From contig CANTEO010000044.1 of the NCBI GenBank assembly GCA_947652855.1, forward strand, positions 1 through 23,148: a stretch of DNA of 23,148 nt, written 5' to 3'. A model generated the notes under the pieces. That model had not been told where the DNA came from. It made no database searches and saw only the letters and a list, made by a program, of their open reading frames with translations. The position numbers and the translations under genes were made by a program. The DNA comes from an uncultured Roseburia sp. (GTDB lineage: Bacteria > Bacillota > Clostridia > Lachnospirales > Lachnospiraceae). Below, in pieces: positions 6,776 to 14,620 of this stretch (its first letter is position 1; each line of letters begins with the position of its first letter).

Positions 6776-6895
6776 TCACGCCTGAATAAATTTCCCGGCT
6801 TGATCACTCTGCGCTGTGCCTGCAAAAGCGCAATCCATTGGAACGGTCAGCATTGCCGCCGCTGTAAATACTGCAATAATCCTTTTAAGCTTCAT
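6776..6895 (-). CDS. Short secreted peptide, 39 codons
   Basis: A small gene starts at ATG 6895, eight bases after GGGAG, and ends at TGA 6776-6778. It encodes a clean signal peptide: basic MKLKR, the hydrophobic core IIAVFTAAAMLTVP, and a cleavage site after AFA. Only GTAQSDQAGKFIQA, 14 residues, would remain after cleavage. The next gene, for LRR protein A, starts 28 bases downstream and has its own signal peptide. The product could be an exported signalling peptide, a leader ORF that tunes LRR expression, or the remnant of a secreted protein cut by a nonsense mutation. I do not recognise a family. Confidence 0.55.
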   Translation of the reverse strand: MKLKRIIAVFTAAAMLTVPMDCAFAGTAQSDQAGKFIQA

Positions 6896-7014
6896 AAACA
6901 TATCTCCCGATTTTTATTTACAAAAATATAATCACAAACGCAATTTGCACAAATTCATTCTCCTCCCATTTTTTATATGAAACTGTATCCACTCTTACAT
7001 CTTTGTATTTTTTC

Positions 7015-7043
7015 AGTATATCACCAACCAAATCAAACAGCAA
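7015..7043 (-). promoter_or_regulatory. Promoter of the secreted peptide/LRR transcript
   Basis: TTGCTG (7043-7038), a 17-base spacer and TATACT (7020-7015) form a promoter, with TG one base ahead of the -10 box. It gives a leader of about 110 nt. That leader contains a ribosome-site-like GGGAGGAGA near 6960, followed by an 8-codon ORF. The rest of 6896-7141 is AT-rich and I see no further gene in it. Confidence 0.6.
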
Positions 7044-7141
7044 TATGCTTTTACTAAAACAACAATATTATATATGTGAAAAATGTATCGTCACTTCTGG
7101 CACAAGACGACAGCTAGAACAACGTGGACATATCCTTTCCT

Positions 7142-7190
7142 AAAAAATAAAAAAATGCCGCCACACGGGCCTTCCTCCGTGTGACAGGCA
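7142..7190 (-). terminator. Terminator of the LysM-DUF5711-CvpA cluster
   Basis: On the minus strand TGCC-TGT-CACACGG pairs with CCGTGTG-GC-GGCA, and a run of seven T follows. It begins eight bases after the stop of the CvpA-like gene. Confidence 0.8.
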
Positions 7191-7197
7191 TCACAGC

Positions 7198-7899
7198 TCA
7201 TTTTAAAAACAGCAAAACCACCTCAAGCAGCAGATTCCTCTGATACAGAATATGTAAGAGCCAATTCCCCTCAATCCGCTCAAGAAGCTGCCCGCTTATC
7301 CCCCATGCGGCGCAAATCGCAATAACGCCAAGGATCAGCCAGACAATCAAAAGGCCCTTCACGCCGCCCGCGACCGCCCCCAAAACCTTATTCCCTTTCT
7401 TTAAGGCAGGGATGTTCGAAACCTCATTCAGCAGACGCAAGATCATGTGTGAAATCAGGCCCGCCACAAGCATCGCCCCAAAAAACGAAATCCCCTGCAG
7501 GATAAAGTGCGCCGCTACGCCCGACATCTCTTCATAAATGCCGCTGTTTTGCAAAATCCCACCGATCGCGCCGGACGCGGAGCCTAAAATCCCCTCTAAA
7601 ACGCTCTCTGGAAGCAGCTTTAAGGAGCCCTGCGGGTTCTCCCCATACTCCTCCACGCCCTGCTCAATGCGCTCTCCCGCCAAATTCTCCATATAATCCA
7701 TGCACTTTTCCTGAATGGACGGCTTCAACGCCGTATTCTCCTCCAAAAAAGACGTCAAATAAGGCGTCGCCCAAGTGACAAACGCCAAAACCAATATCCA
7801 TGCGACAAGCGAATAGACGACGCGCAAAAACCCGACATGATAGCCAATCAATACGCTGACTGCAAGGATGCCATATATGACAATCTCAAATCCTCCCAT
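7198..7899 (-). CDS. CvpA-like integral membrane protein
   Basis: The 233-residue product starts at ATG 7899 after GGGAGG. The N-terminus has two close membrane helices (about 5-22 and 27-50) with the GYHVGFLRVVYSLVAWIL pattern typical of the CvpA/colicin V production family. A longer polar and amphipathic segment (about 55-130) and two further helices follow (about 134-152 and 178-203), separated by LLNEVSNIPALKKGNKVLGAVAG. The conserved Gly-rich turn before the last helix also fits CvpA. It is 12 bases downstream of the DUF5711 gene and is the last gene of the cluster. CvpA proteins are linked to envelope integrity, but the molecular activity is unresolved. Confidence 0.75.
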   Translation of the reverse strand: MGGFEIVIYGILAVSVLIGYHVGFLRVVYSLVAWILVLAFVTWATPYLTSFLEENTALKPSIQEKCMDYMENLAGERIEQGVEEYGENPQGSLKLLPESVLEGILGSASGAIGGILQNSGIYEEMSGVAAHFILQGISFFGAMLVAGLISHMILRLLNEVSNIPALKKGNKVLGAVAGGVKGLLIVWLILGVIAICAAWGISGQLLERIEGNWLLHILYQRNLLLEVVLLFLK

Positions 7900-7911
7900 A
7901 AGCGCCTCCCT

Positions 7912-9108
7912 TTATTTTAATTTGACCTTTTCCATCGCCCCGTCCAGGATAAAAATATACCTGCTGCCCGATCCGGTGGAAAATATCTGATATAAAGTTT
8001 CATCAAATGTATATTTAAACTTTTTTACGCCCCGCAGTGTGTAAATTTCACACTCATGCTCATTCTGTATGAAAATCTCATGATTCTTCAAAAACCGTAT
8101 CTTCTGATAGGCCATCTGAAAGCCCTGCTCCAAACGCAGCCTGCCTGTCATGTCATACACTTTCATTACCTGACCGGCTGATGCATCTCCCCCCTTTGCG
8201 TAAACCAAGCCAAAATAATCCTTGTCATAAAAAATGCTCTTCACTTCCTCTTTCAGCGTAAGAGAAACGTCCTCCTCCGGCTTCTGCGCCCCCTCAAACA
8301 AAATGACCCGATTATCCCCAAAGGCGATCATCCTGTCATTCGAGACAAACTCTATTTCCGGAATCACCGTGTCCTCATAGGAGTACGAGCTGATCATATT
8401 GTCAATTTCATTCTGGCCCACCGAGCCAAAATTGTAAAACGCAACCGTCGTCTTCGCCTTTCCCTTGCTAATGTCCAAAATGGAGACCGCCAGCTTCTTC
8501 GCGTCATTGGAAAACGCAATGTCAAGCGGAAAGCCGCTGTTCGCCACGTGGATCTCACCGGACGCCAGGCTCTCGCCGCTTTTGTTGTAGACCTCCAGGT
8601 AGCTGACGCCCTTTTCCCTCGTCAAAACGGCGACCGATCCCTGATTGGCGACGCACGCCGCCTCAATTGGCCTGTTCGTCTTGATTTCCCCCTGGACGCC
8701 GCCCGTATCCATAATATAAATCTGATTTCCCCGCAAATCCGCGACAGTCGCGTAATTTTCACAAATATGCACCGTTGGGCTTAGCATCTCAAACGCCTGA
8801 TTCCAAATCGGCTGATCCGACAGATCCGCATAATAGGCGCCGTCGTTATTATACCGCAAAATATTTCCCGCAAAATTTTCATATTTTGTAGAGACGTTGT
8901 CCACTCGCTCAAATTCAGAGAGAACTTCAAATCCCCGGTATTCTTTATATGCAAAATAAAGCACGGCAGCCGCAGCTAAAATCGCCACGAAAGCCACTGC
9001 GGCAGCCGAACGCATCACGATTTTCTTCCGATGCTGCCTAATTTTCCATTCCATTTCTTCCACATTGGCTTCCACCGCGTGAAATTCCTGTTTCCCTGCC
9101 TTTGCCAT
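7912..9108 (-). CDS. DUF5711-like membrane-anchored beta-propeller protein
   Basis: This 398-residue protein starts at ATG 9108 after AGGAG. A basic cytoplasmic N-terminus (about 1-30) precedes one transmembrane helix (about 32-54, rich in Ala and Val). The remaining 340 residues form repeated four-strand-like segments (VHICENYATVADLRGNQIYI, GSVAVLTREKGVSYLEVYNK, LDIAFSNDAKKLAVSILDIS and similar), suggesting an extracellular beta-propeller. The layout matches what I recall of the DUF5711 family, which is common in Lachnospiraceae. No enzyme motif is visible. Neighbours are a LysM protein upstream and a CvpA-like protein downstream, which suggests a shared envelope task. Confidence 0.7.
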   Translation of the reverse strand: MAKAGKQEFHAVEANVEEMEWKIRQHRKKIVMRSAAAVAFVAILAAAAVLYFAYKEYRGFEVLSEFERVDNVSTKYENFAGNILRYNNDGAYYADLSDQPIWNQAFEMLSPTVHICENYATVADLRGNQIYIMDTGGVQGEIKTNRPIEAACVANQGSVAVLTREKGVSYLEVYNKSGESLASGEIHVANSGFPLDIAFSNDAKKLAVSILDISKGKAKTTVAFYNFGSVGQNEIDNMISSYSYEDTVIPEIEFVSNDRMIAFGDNRVILFEGAQKPEEDVSLTLKEEVKSIFYDKDYFGLVYAKGGDASAGQVMKVYDMTGRLRLEQGFQMAYQKIRFLKNHEIFIQNEHECEIYTLRGVKKFKYTFDETLYQIFSTGSGSRYIFILDGAMEKVKLK

Positions 9109-9164
9109 TCCTATTTTCTCCTGTGTATGGATTCCCCTTTCTTAAGTTCATGCTACGAATTTTT

Positions 9165-9170
9165 ATTATA
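9165..9170 (-). promoter_or_regulatory. Extended -10 promoter before the DUF5711 gene
   Basis: TGTTATAAT on the minus strand is a consensus -10 with an upstream TG, 57 bases before the ATG at 9108. No good -35 is present. The DUF5711-CvpA pair may therefore be transcribed separately from the LysM gene. Confidence 0.45.
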
Positions 9171-9246
9171 ACATACTTCTGCCCATTTGGGCTACCGTCT
9201 GCTACAGAAAAAGCCATGAAGCAAAAGCCGTGCTGCCTTTGGCTCC

Positions 9247-10581
9247 TTATGGGAGCAAAATTTTCTGCCCCACATAAATGGTGTCCATATCCTCAATGCC
9301 ATTCGCTTCGCACAGCTCGTCCATCATCGTATCCGTTTGATAAATGCGATAGCAGATCTTCCGCAGGCTGTCTCCCGTCTGCACAATATAATAGCCCTGC
9401 GCCAGATATGCGTCCGCCTCGCCCTGCGAATCACCCTTCGGCTCCTCATCCGCCGCGCCTTCCCCTGCTTCCTCCTTAGCCTCGCCGCCCTTAGCCTCAT
9501 CCTGCACTGCCTTCTTTGTTCCCGCCTCAAAAGGCTCCGCTTCTCCTGCCAGGCTCTCCTGCCCTAACTCCTCTTCCCGCTCCGTTCCCTGACCTTTCTG
9601 CGCCGTCAAATCCGGTTCCTCATCCGCCCCCTCCCCGCCCACAGGCGAATCCATGGTTACTGCCTGTCCCTCCTCCAAGGGGAGGATATTTCCGTTAACC
9701 GTCTCGACAGCTACCTGGCTTTTCGCCTGACTGTTCTTCTGCTCGGTTGATTCCATCGAATATGACATGACGGAAATCGTCTGCTCCATATCCTCCATCC
9801 TGCGGATGTTCCCAAGCAACAGGACACTGACTGCACACAGCGCAATCACCGTGAGAATGGAAGTCAGATACGACAAAATGCCGGTCGGCTCACGCTTTAC
9901 GGCCTGCTCTTTCCGCTCTATCATCATGGCCCGGTAATTTTTTGCCGCCGTATCGCCCGCCTCCTCCGTAGGAGATAGATCCCCATACGCGGCCTCCCTC
10001 TGGCTAATCATGTATTCCTGCATCTGAGGGTTTTTCTCATAATAAATAAAATAGCCCTCTTTTTTCCGAAGCCGCCCTTCCTTCCATATATAAAACGCCT
10101 CCTCCCGCTCCATGGAATCCATCAGGAAGAAAAACTGATAGCGGCTGACAAAATTCCTCTGGTGCGTCTCCTCCATTTCCTTTGTAATCGCCAGCGTATT
10201 GCCGGGAATGTCAAGCACCCATCCCACAATTTCACAGCCGACAAAAAAACGCTGCATATCTTTATGGATCCTTCGCCACGTCTTTTCATTCAGATCCGGC
10301 AATTCTTCCGGGGCATCCCCGTTCTCCACCTGAATGGCGCCGCTGATAAAGGCGCAGCTCCTGTCAGAAAAATGATTGATTTCTCCAAGCAGTATCAAAA
10401 GCCTTGGCAGGATGCCCACATTTGCGCCATGCATCTGCGCCGGATGAAGATATGTATAGACGTAATCTTCCATATAAATCCGAAAATCCTTTTCTGGATT
10501 TCCAATCTGGCGTATATTTTTCGGAAGCTTCCCCTCTAAATTCTCTTCTGTCTTTTCATTCTGCTGTATAATTTCAATCAT
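9247..10581 (-). CDS. Membrane protein with MPN-like N-domain and C-terminal LysM
   Basis: The 444-residue product starts at ATG 10581. Residues 33-200 look like an MPN/JAB fold: LLILLGEINHFSDRSCAFIS (61-80) followed by EIVGWVLDIPGN (117-128) and an amphipathic helix, in the order seen in JAMM proteases. The metal-binding His-x-His-Pro of the GWYHSHPG motif is replaced by Leu-Asp-Ile-Pro, so the domain is predicted to lack protease activity. One transmembrane helix follows (about 236-258). Next comes a 135-residue acidic, Glu/Ala-rich linker, and finally a LysM domain (about 397-444, YYIVQTGDSLRKICYRIYQT...VGQKILLP). The protein would link a cytoplasmic binding module to peptidoglycan outside. 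A weak promoter (TTGCCT, 18 bases, TATCAT) lies near 10660-10690. Confidence 0.75.
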   Translation of the reverse strand: MIEIIQQNEKTEENLEGKLPKNIRQIGNPEKDFRIYMEDYVYTYLHPAQMHGANVGILPRLLILLGEINHFSDRSCAFISGAIQVENGDAPEELPDLNEKTWRRIHKDMQRFFVGCEIVGWVLDIPGNTLAITKEMEETHQRNFVSRYQFFFLMDSMEREEAFYIWKEGRLRKKEGYFIYYEKNPQMQEYMISQREAAYGDLSPTEEAGDTAAKNYRAMMIERKEQAVKREPTGILSYLTSILTVIALCAVSVLLLGNIRRMEDMEQTISVMSYSMESTEQKNSQAKSQVAVETVNGNILPLEEGQAVTMDSPVGGEGADEEPDLTAQKGQGTEREEELGQESLAGEAEPFEAGTKKAVQDEAKGGEAKEEAGEGAADEEPKGDSQGEADAYLAQGYYIVQTGDSLRKICYRIYQTDTMMDELCEANGIEDMDTIYVGQKILLP

Positions 10582-10801
10582 CCGTTCCCCCTTCTTCCCA
10601 CAAACTTCAGCCTGACCGTAACGGCCCGCTTCTTTTGGCCATTATGCCTGTCCAATGATACCGACCTTACCTTAACACAGGCAACCTGAAATTTTTGCAA
10701 ATTCCTGGGAGGGAATGCAAGAAAAAATCGACAAGATTTGTATCTTTTACTGTCACGCCATACAGAAGAGCAAAAAAGCAACCTTCTGCACGGCGTCATC
10801 G

Positions 10802-10837
10802 GAAAACAAAAACACGTTAGACCATAATCTAACGTGT
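10802..10837 (-). terminator. Terminator of the pfkA-dnaX-ybaB-recR operon
   Basis: ACACGTTAGA (10812-10821) and TCTAACGTGT (10828-10837) form a perfect 10-bp stem with a 6-base loop. On the minus strand the stem is followed by TTTTTGTTTT. It lies nine bases after the recR stop. Confidence 0.85.
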
Positions 10838-10846
10838 CGTGTTCGC

Positions 10847-11443
10847 TTATAGCTCAATCCTGCCTTCCAGCGCGCGCAAGAGCGTCACTTCATCAATATA
10901 CTCCAAATCGCCGCCCACCGGTACGCCGCTGGCAATCCTCGTCACCTTAATCCCGGTCGGCTTAATCAGCTTACTGATATACATGGCCGTCGTCTCCCCC
11001 TCCAGGCTGGAGTTCGTCGCAATAATCACCTCGTCCACATCTTTTTGCAGGCGCACAAGAAGCTCCTTCAAGCGGATGTCCGCCGGCCCAATCCCAAGCA
11101 TTGGGGAAATCGCGCCGTGCAGCACGTGATACACCCCTTCGTACTTCCCGGTTTTTTCATAGGCCGCAAGATCCCTGCTGTTTTCCACGACCATAATCGT
11201 CCTGTGGTCGCGGCTTTCATTCGCGCAGATTGGGCAGCGCTCCTCATCCGTCAGCGTGAAGCACTCCTGGCAATGCCTCACGTTTTCCCTCGCCTCCATA
11301 ATCGCCTCTGACAGCTTGCCGACATTCTCCTTTGGCATATTCAAAATATGAAACGCCAGGCGCTGCGCCGACTTGCTCCCAATCCCCGGCAGGCCGGACA
11401 GCTCCTCCACCAGCCGGTTAATCTGCTTGCTGTAATAATCCAT
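10847..11443 (-). CDS. recR: Recombination mediator protein RecR
   Basis: RecR works with RecO and RecF to load RecA at gaps and breaks. The 198-residue product starts at ATG 11443 and has full family length. The N-terminal helix-hairpin-helix (LSGLPGIGSKSAQRLAFHIL, about 15-34) is followed by a four-Cys zinc site (CQECFTLTDEERCPIC, about 58-73). A Toprim domain comes next (VVENSRDLAAYEKTGKY...HGAISPMLGIGP, about 80-125) and then the C-terminal Walker-B-like strand. The gene starts 12 bases after the ybaB stop and ends the operon. Confidence 0.97.
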   Translation of the reverse strand: MDYYSKQINRLVEELSGLPGIGSKSAQRLAFHILNMPKENVGKLSEAIMEARENVRHCQECFTLTDEERCPICANESRDHRTIMVVENSRDLAAYEKTGKYEGVYHVLHGAISPMLGIGPADIRLKELLVRLQKDVDEVIIATNSSLEGETTAMYISKLIKPTGIKVTRIASGVPVGGDLEYIDEVTLLRALEGRIEL

Positions 11444-11455
11444 AAGTCACTGCCC

Positions 11456-11809
11456 CTAAAATGGCAGGCCGCCCAGGCCGCCGCCCATCCCTCCTGTAAT
11501 TTTCATCATGGAAGACGCGGAAATCTCCTCCAACTGGCGAAGCGCCTCATTTGCCGCGGCCATAATCAGATCCTCCAACATCTCGATATCATCCGGATCC
11601 ACCACTTCCTCAGACAAGGTAATCTTTGTGATTTCCCGTTTGCCGGAGACCGTCACCTCCACCGCTCCGCCTCCCGACGAAGCCGTCACTTCCTTTTCCT
11701 CCAGCTCTTTTTGCGTCTCTTCCATCTGACGCTGCATCCTCTGAGCCTGCTTCATCAGGTTGTTCATGTTCCCTGGCATACCGCCTGGAAATCCGCCTCT
11801 TTTTGCCAT
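11456..11809 (-). CDS. ybaB: YbaB/EbfC family nucleoid-associated protein
   Basis: The 117-residue protein begins MAKRGGFPGGMPGNMNNLMK and starts at ATG 11809 after AGGAGG. A Gly/Met/Asn-rich head is followed by a long helix (QAQRMQRQMEETQKELEEKE). The family core then reads VTASSGGGAVEVTVSGKREI and the helix DIEMLEDLIMAAANEALRQ. The tail is Gly-rich (GGMGGGLGGLPF). YbaB proteins bind DNA as dimers. The gene almost always sits between dnaX and recR, as it does here: 15 bases after dnaX and 12 before recR. Confidence 0.96.
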   Translation of the reverse strand: MAKRGGFPGGMPGNMNNLMKQAQRMQRQMEETQKELEEKEVTASSGGGAVEVTVSGKREITKITLSEEVVDPDDIEMLEDLIMAAANEALRQLEEISASSMMKITGGMGGGLGGLPF

Positions 11810-11824
11810 TTCATTTCCTCCTGC

Positions 11825-13384
11825 CTAATCCTCATACGTAATCTCCATATGGATTACCTGATCCAAATCTACATTCGGCTCCTCAAAGGAACGTCCCGCC
11901 TCCGCCTCGCGGATCAAAATCGGGACGCTCCCGCCAATTCGCCGGGCGACGGCCTCCTCTAACTGCCTACGCTCTTCTTCCCTGCTAAAATATCCGGCCG
12001 CCATGGAATCCTCAAACTCCAGGACAAGCTCGCCCCGCTCGCCAAGCGTCTTTTTTGCCTTATTCAAATAATTCCTGGATAAGCCCGGCAGCGATGAGGC
12101 AATTTCCCCCCACCGCTTCACCGCCTCCTCCACATCGCCGGGAATGGCCTCTATCCGCTTTGGAGGCTCATTCTTTCGCGCCGGCTCCGCCACGGCAGCC
12201 CGCGCCTCCTGCGGCGCGGCCACGATAGCCCCCTGCGCAAGCTTCTCCTCAAGCTGCTCAACGCGCTTCGCCAACGACAGATAATCCTGCTCCATCTGCG
12301 GCCTGCAAAGCTTAATCAAAGCCACCTCAAGCAGCACGCGCTTCTGGGAGGAATGCCGCATCTGATTTGACAGCTCAGAGAAGATGCGGATATGCCGTAT
12401 CAACGTCTCAAGCGACGCCTCCGCCGCATCCTTCCGCAAGCGCCCTAAAGCCTCCGCCGAGAGGTCAATCGCCGCTGACGCATCCTCTGAGCCGTGCAGC
12501 AGCAAAAGGTTCCTCAAATGCCAGGTAAAGTCCATGACAAACTGGCTAAGCTCCCTTCCATCCGCCACAAGCCGCTCCACCGTCTCAAGCGCGCCTGGCA
12601 CATCCTGGGCGGACACCTGAAGGAACAGCGTGCGAAACACCTCTTCATCCGCCGCCCCCAAAACGTCAAGTACCTTTTCATAGGTCAGCTTTTGCCCCAT
12701 ATAAAACGCCATGCATTGATCCAGAAGGCTCAATGCGTCGCGCATCGCGCCGTCCGCGGCCTTTGCGATGTAACGGAGCGCCGCTTCCTCCGCCATCGCC
12801 CCTTCCAGCTTTAACAGCTCCTGTAACCGACTGCAAATCACGTCTACGGAAATGCGCTTAAAATCATGCCGCTGGCATCTGGACAAAATCGTGACCGGGA
12901 TCTTATGCGCCTCCGTCGTCGCCAGAATGAAAATCACATATTCCGGCGGCTCCTCCAACGTCTTTAACAGCGCATTGAACGCCCCGATGGAAAGCATATG
13001 CACCTCGTCTATGATATATACTTTATAGTTCCCCTCCGTTGGGCGGTAAGCGACTTCCTCGCGGATTTCACGGATGTTCTCCACGCCATTGTTCGAAGCG
13101 GCGTCTATCTCAATCACATTCATGGACGCGCCCGCGGCAACGGCCCTGCAGGAAACGCACTTCCCGCAAGGGCCGTCCTCTGTCGGGCTTTCACAGTTGA
13201 CCGCCTTTGCAAATATTTTAGCGACGGTCGTCTTTCCAGTCCCCCTTGTGCCGCAAAACAAATACGCGTGCCCAACCCTGCCCGCTTCAAGCTGATTCCT
13301 AAGCGTCGTGACAATGTGATCCTGTCCCTTTACATCCTTAAAGTCCCTGGGGCGGAATTTCCTGTACAGCGTAGTATAAGACAT
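11825..13384 (-). CDS. dnaX: DNA polymerase III gamma/tau subunit
   Basis: DnaX forms the ATPase core of the clamp loader. The 519-residue product starts MSYTTLYRKFRPRDFKDVKG. It has Walker A GTRGTGKTT near residue 45 and a four-Cys zinc module (CESPTEDGPCGKCVSC, about 64-79). Walker B VYIIDEVHML (about 118-127) and the SRC sensor motif LSRCQRHDFKRI follow. Domain III and a C-terminal tau-like region extend from about 220 to the end. It starts four bases after the pfkA stop, with GGAG inside the pfkA 3' end as ribosome site, so the two are translationally close. A heptamer A AAA AAG in frame near codon 444 (12056-12050) could allow a -1 frameshift. Confidence 0.97.
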   Translation of the reverse strand: MSYTTLYRKFRPRDFKDVKGQDHIVTTLRNQLEAGRVGHAYLFCGTRGTGKTTVAKIFAKAVNCESPTEDGPCGKCVSCRAVAAGASMNVIEIDAASNNGVENIREIREEVAYRPTEGNYKVYIIDEVHMLSIGAFNALLKTLEEPPEYVIFILATTEAHKIPVTILSRCQRHDFKRISVDVICSRLQELLKLEGAMAEEAALRYIAKAADGAMRDALSLLDQCMAFYMGQKLTYEKVLDVLGAADEEVFRTLFLQVSAQDVPGALETVERLVADGRELSQFVMDFTWHLRNLLLLHGSEDASAAIDLSAEALGRLRKDAAEASLETLIRHIRIFSELSNQMRHSSQKRVLLEVALIKLCRPQMEQDYLSLAKRVEQLEEKLAQGAIVAAPQEARAAVAEPARKNEPPKRIEAIPGDVEEAVKRWGEIASSLPGLSRNYLNKAKKTLGERGELVLEFEDSMAAGYFSREEERRQLEEAVARRIGGSVPILIREAEAGRSFEEPNVDLDQVIHMEITYED

Positions 13385-13388
13385 TGCA

Positions 13389-14462
13389 TTAATCTCCGAA
13401 ACTGATTCCCATAAATTTAGCCTCTTTGATGATCGGTGAGTCCGGCTCCACCATCTTTAGCCTGCCCGCCACCTTCTCAAGCGGCACGCGAACCGTCTTG
13501 TTCGACTTCATTGCGATCATATTCCCAAAATCCCCGTCCAGGATCGCCTTCGCCGCCGCTGCCCCAAGCCGGCTGCAAAGCGCGCGGTCATATGGGCATG
13601 GGCTTCCGCCCCTTTGCATATGTCCCGGGACAGTCACCCTCGTCTCAATCCCCGTCTTCTTCTTGATCATCTCGGCCACCTCATACGACACGGACGGATG
13701 GGAGGACTGCTCCAGCTTCTTCTTATAATCCTTCTTGCTCAATTTCGCATCCTTTTTCGAAATCGCCCCTTCCGCAACTGCAAGGATCGTAAATCCCTTG
13801 CCGGATTTGGAACGCTTTTGAATCGCCTCAATCACCTTATTGTCATCGTACGGGATCTCTGGCAAAAGAATGATGTCCGCGCCTGCGGCAAGGCCCGCGT
13901 ACAATGTCAGCCAACCCACCTTATGCCCCATCACCTCCACAATAAAGATACGGCTGTGGGAAGACGCCGTCGTATGGATGCAGTCAATCGCGTCTGCGGC
14001 AATGTCAATGGCGCTCTGAAAGCCAAACGTCACGTCCGTGCCATAGATGTCATTGTCAATCGTCTTCGGAAGATGGATGATGTTCAAGCCTTCCTCACGG
14101 AGCAAGTTAGCCGTCTTCTGAGTCCCGTTCCCGCCCAGGATCACCAGGCAGTCCAGGTTTAATTTGTAATACGTCTGCTTCATGGCCTCCACTTTATTTA
14201 GGCCCTTCTCATCCGGCTCACGCATCAGCTTAAAAGGCTGCCTTGACGTGCCTAAGATCGTGCCGCCCTTCGTTAAGATCCCGGAAAAATCCGTTGAGGT
14301 CAGCAAACGGTACTGTCCATAAATCAGCCCCTTGTAGCCGTCATAAAAGCCATAGACCTCAAGCTCATCCACATTGTTGCTAAGCCCCTTCACTACCCCT
14401 CTCATTGCGGCATTCAACGCCTGACAATCGCCGCCGCTTGTCAACAAACCAATTCTTTTCAT
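13389..14462 (-). CDS. pfkA: 6-phosphofructokinase, group with Gly/Lys hybrid active site
   Basis: The enzyme phosphorylates fructose 6-phosphate in glycolysis. The start is taken as ATG 14462 (MKRIGLLTSGGDCQALNAAM, 357 residues), which begins exactly with the family's first strand. The in-frame ATG at 14504 adds 14 residues and lies almost at the predicted transcript start. Motifs are TSGGDC (8-13), LGGNGT (109-114), PKTIDND (132-138), the MGHKVGWL helix, and PGHMQRGGSPCPYDR. In E. coli numbering position 104 is Gly, as in ATP enzymes, whereas position 124 is Lys, as in pyrophosphate enzymes. Asp103 is Asn. The phosphoryl donor is thus uncertain, with ATP more likely. Leading a dnaX operon is unusual for this gene. 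Confidence 0.93.
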   Translation of the reverse strand: MKRIGLLTSGGDCQALNAAMRGVVKGLSNNVDELEVYGFYDGYKGLIYGQYRLLTSTDFSGILTKGGTILGTSRQPFKLMREPDEKGLNKVEAMKQTYYKLNLDCLVILGGNGTQKTANLLREEGLNIIHLPKTIDNDIYGTDVTFGFQSAIDIAADAIDCIHTTASSHSRIFIVEVMGHKVGWLTLYAGLAAGADIILLPEIPYDDNKVIEAIQKRSKSGKGFTILAVAEGAISKKDAKLSKKDYKKKLEQSSHPSVSYEVAEMIKKKTGIETRVTVPGHMQRGGSPCPYDRALCSRLGAAAAKAILDGDFGNMIAMKSNKTVRVPLEKVAGRLKMVEPDSPIIKEAKFMGISFGD

Positions 14463-14518
14463 AAATTCATGCCGTCCTTTCTGAATACATTCCTGCAGTG
14501 TCATCTTTTGTAATTCTT

Positions 14519-14547
14519 ATTATAATATATTTTATTTTTATCCACAA
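14519..14547 (-). promoter_or_regulatory. Promoter of the pfkA-dnaX-ybaB-recR operon
   Basis: TTGTGG (14547-14542), a 17-base AT-rich spacer and a perfect TATAAT (14524-14519). Transcription would begin near 14512, leaving the ATG at 14504 only a few bases from the 5' end. That favours the ATG at 14462. Confidence 0.7.
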
Positions 14548-14620
14548 TACCAGCCTGCCATAAAAGCTGCACTTATTTTCTAATTTTTTTAGAATTTTCC
14601 TTATCTTATCATGCATTTTT

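Noticed and set aside
6936..6962. 8-codon ORF (MNLCKLRL) after GGGAGGAGA in the leader of the secreted peptide gene
   Set aside because: It is very short and the spacing to ATG is too tight. A leader peptide is possible but not supported by any attenuator structure I could see.
9181..9246. Possible terminator after the LysM gene
   Set aside because: Only 4-5-bp stems with mismatches (AGCC...GGCT) are present, and the T-run is not aligned with a stable hairpin.
11222..11240. Sequence similar to the palindromic core (GCAGATTGGGCA) inside recR
   Set aside because: It encodes part of the conserved zinc finger, has no inverted partner, and is a chance match.
13389..14504. Longer pfkA start at 14504
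   Set aside because: The 14 extra residues precede the conserved first strand, and the ATG is almost at the predicted transcript start without a ribosome site.
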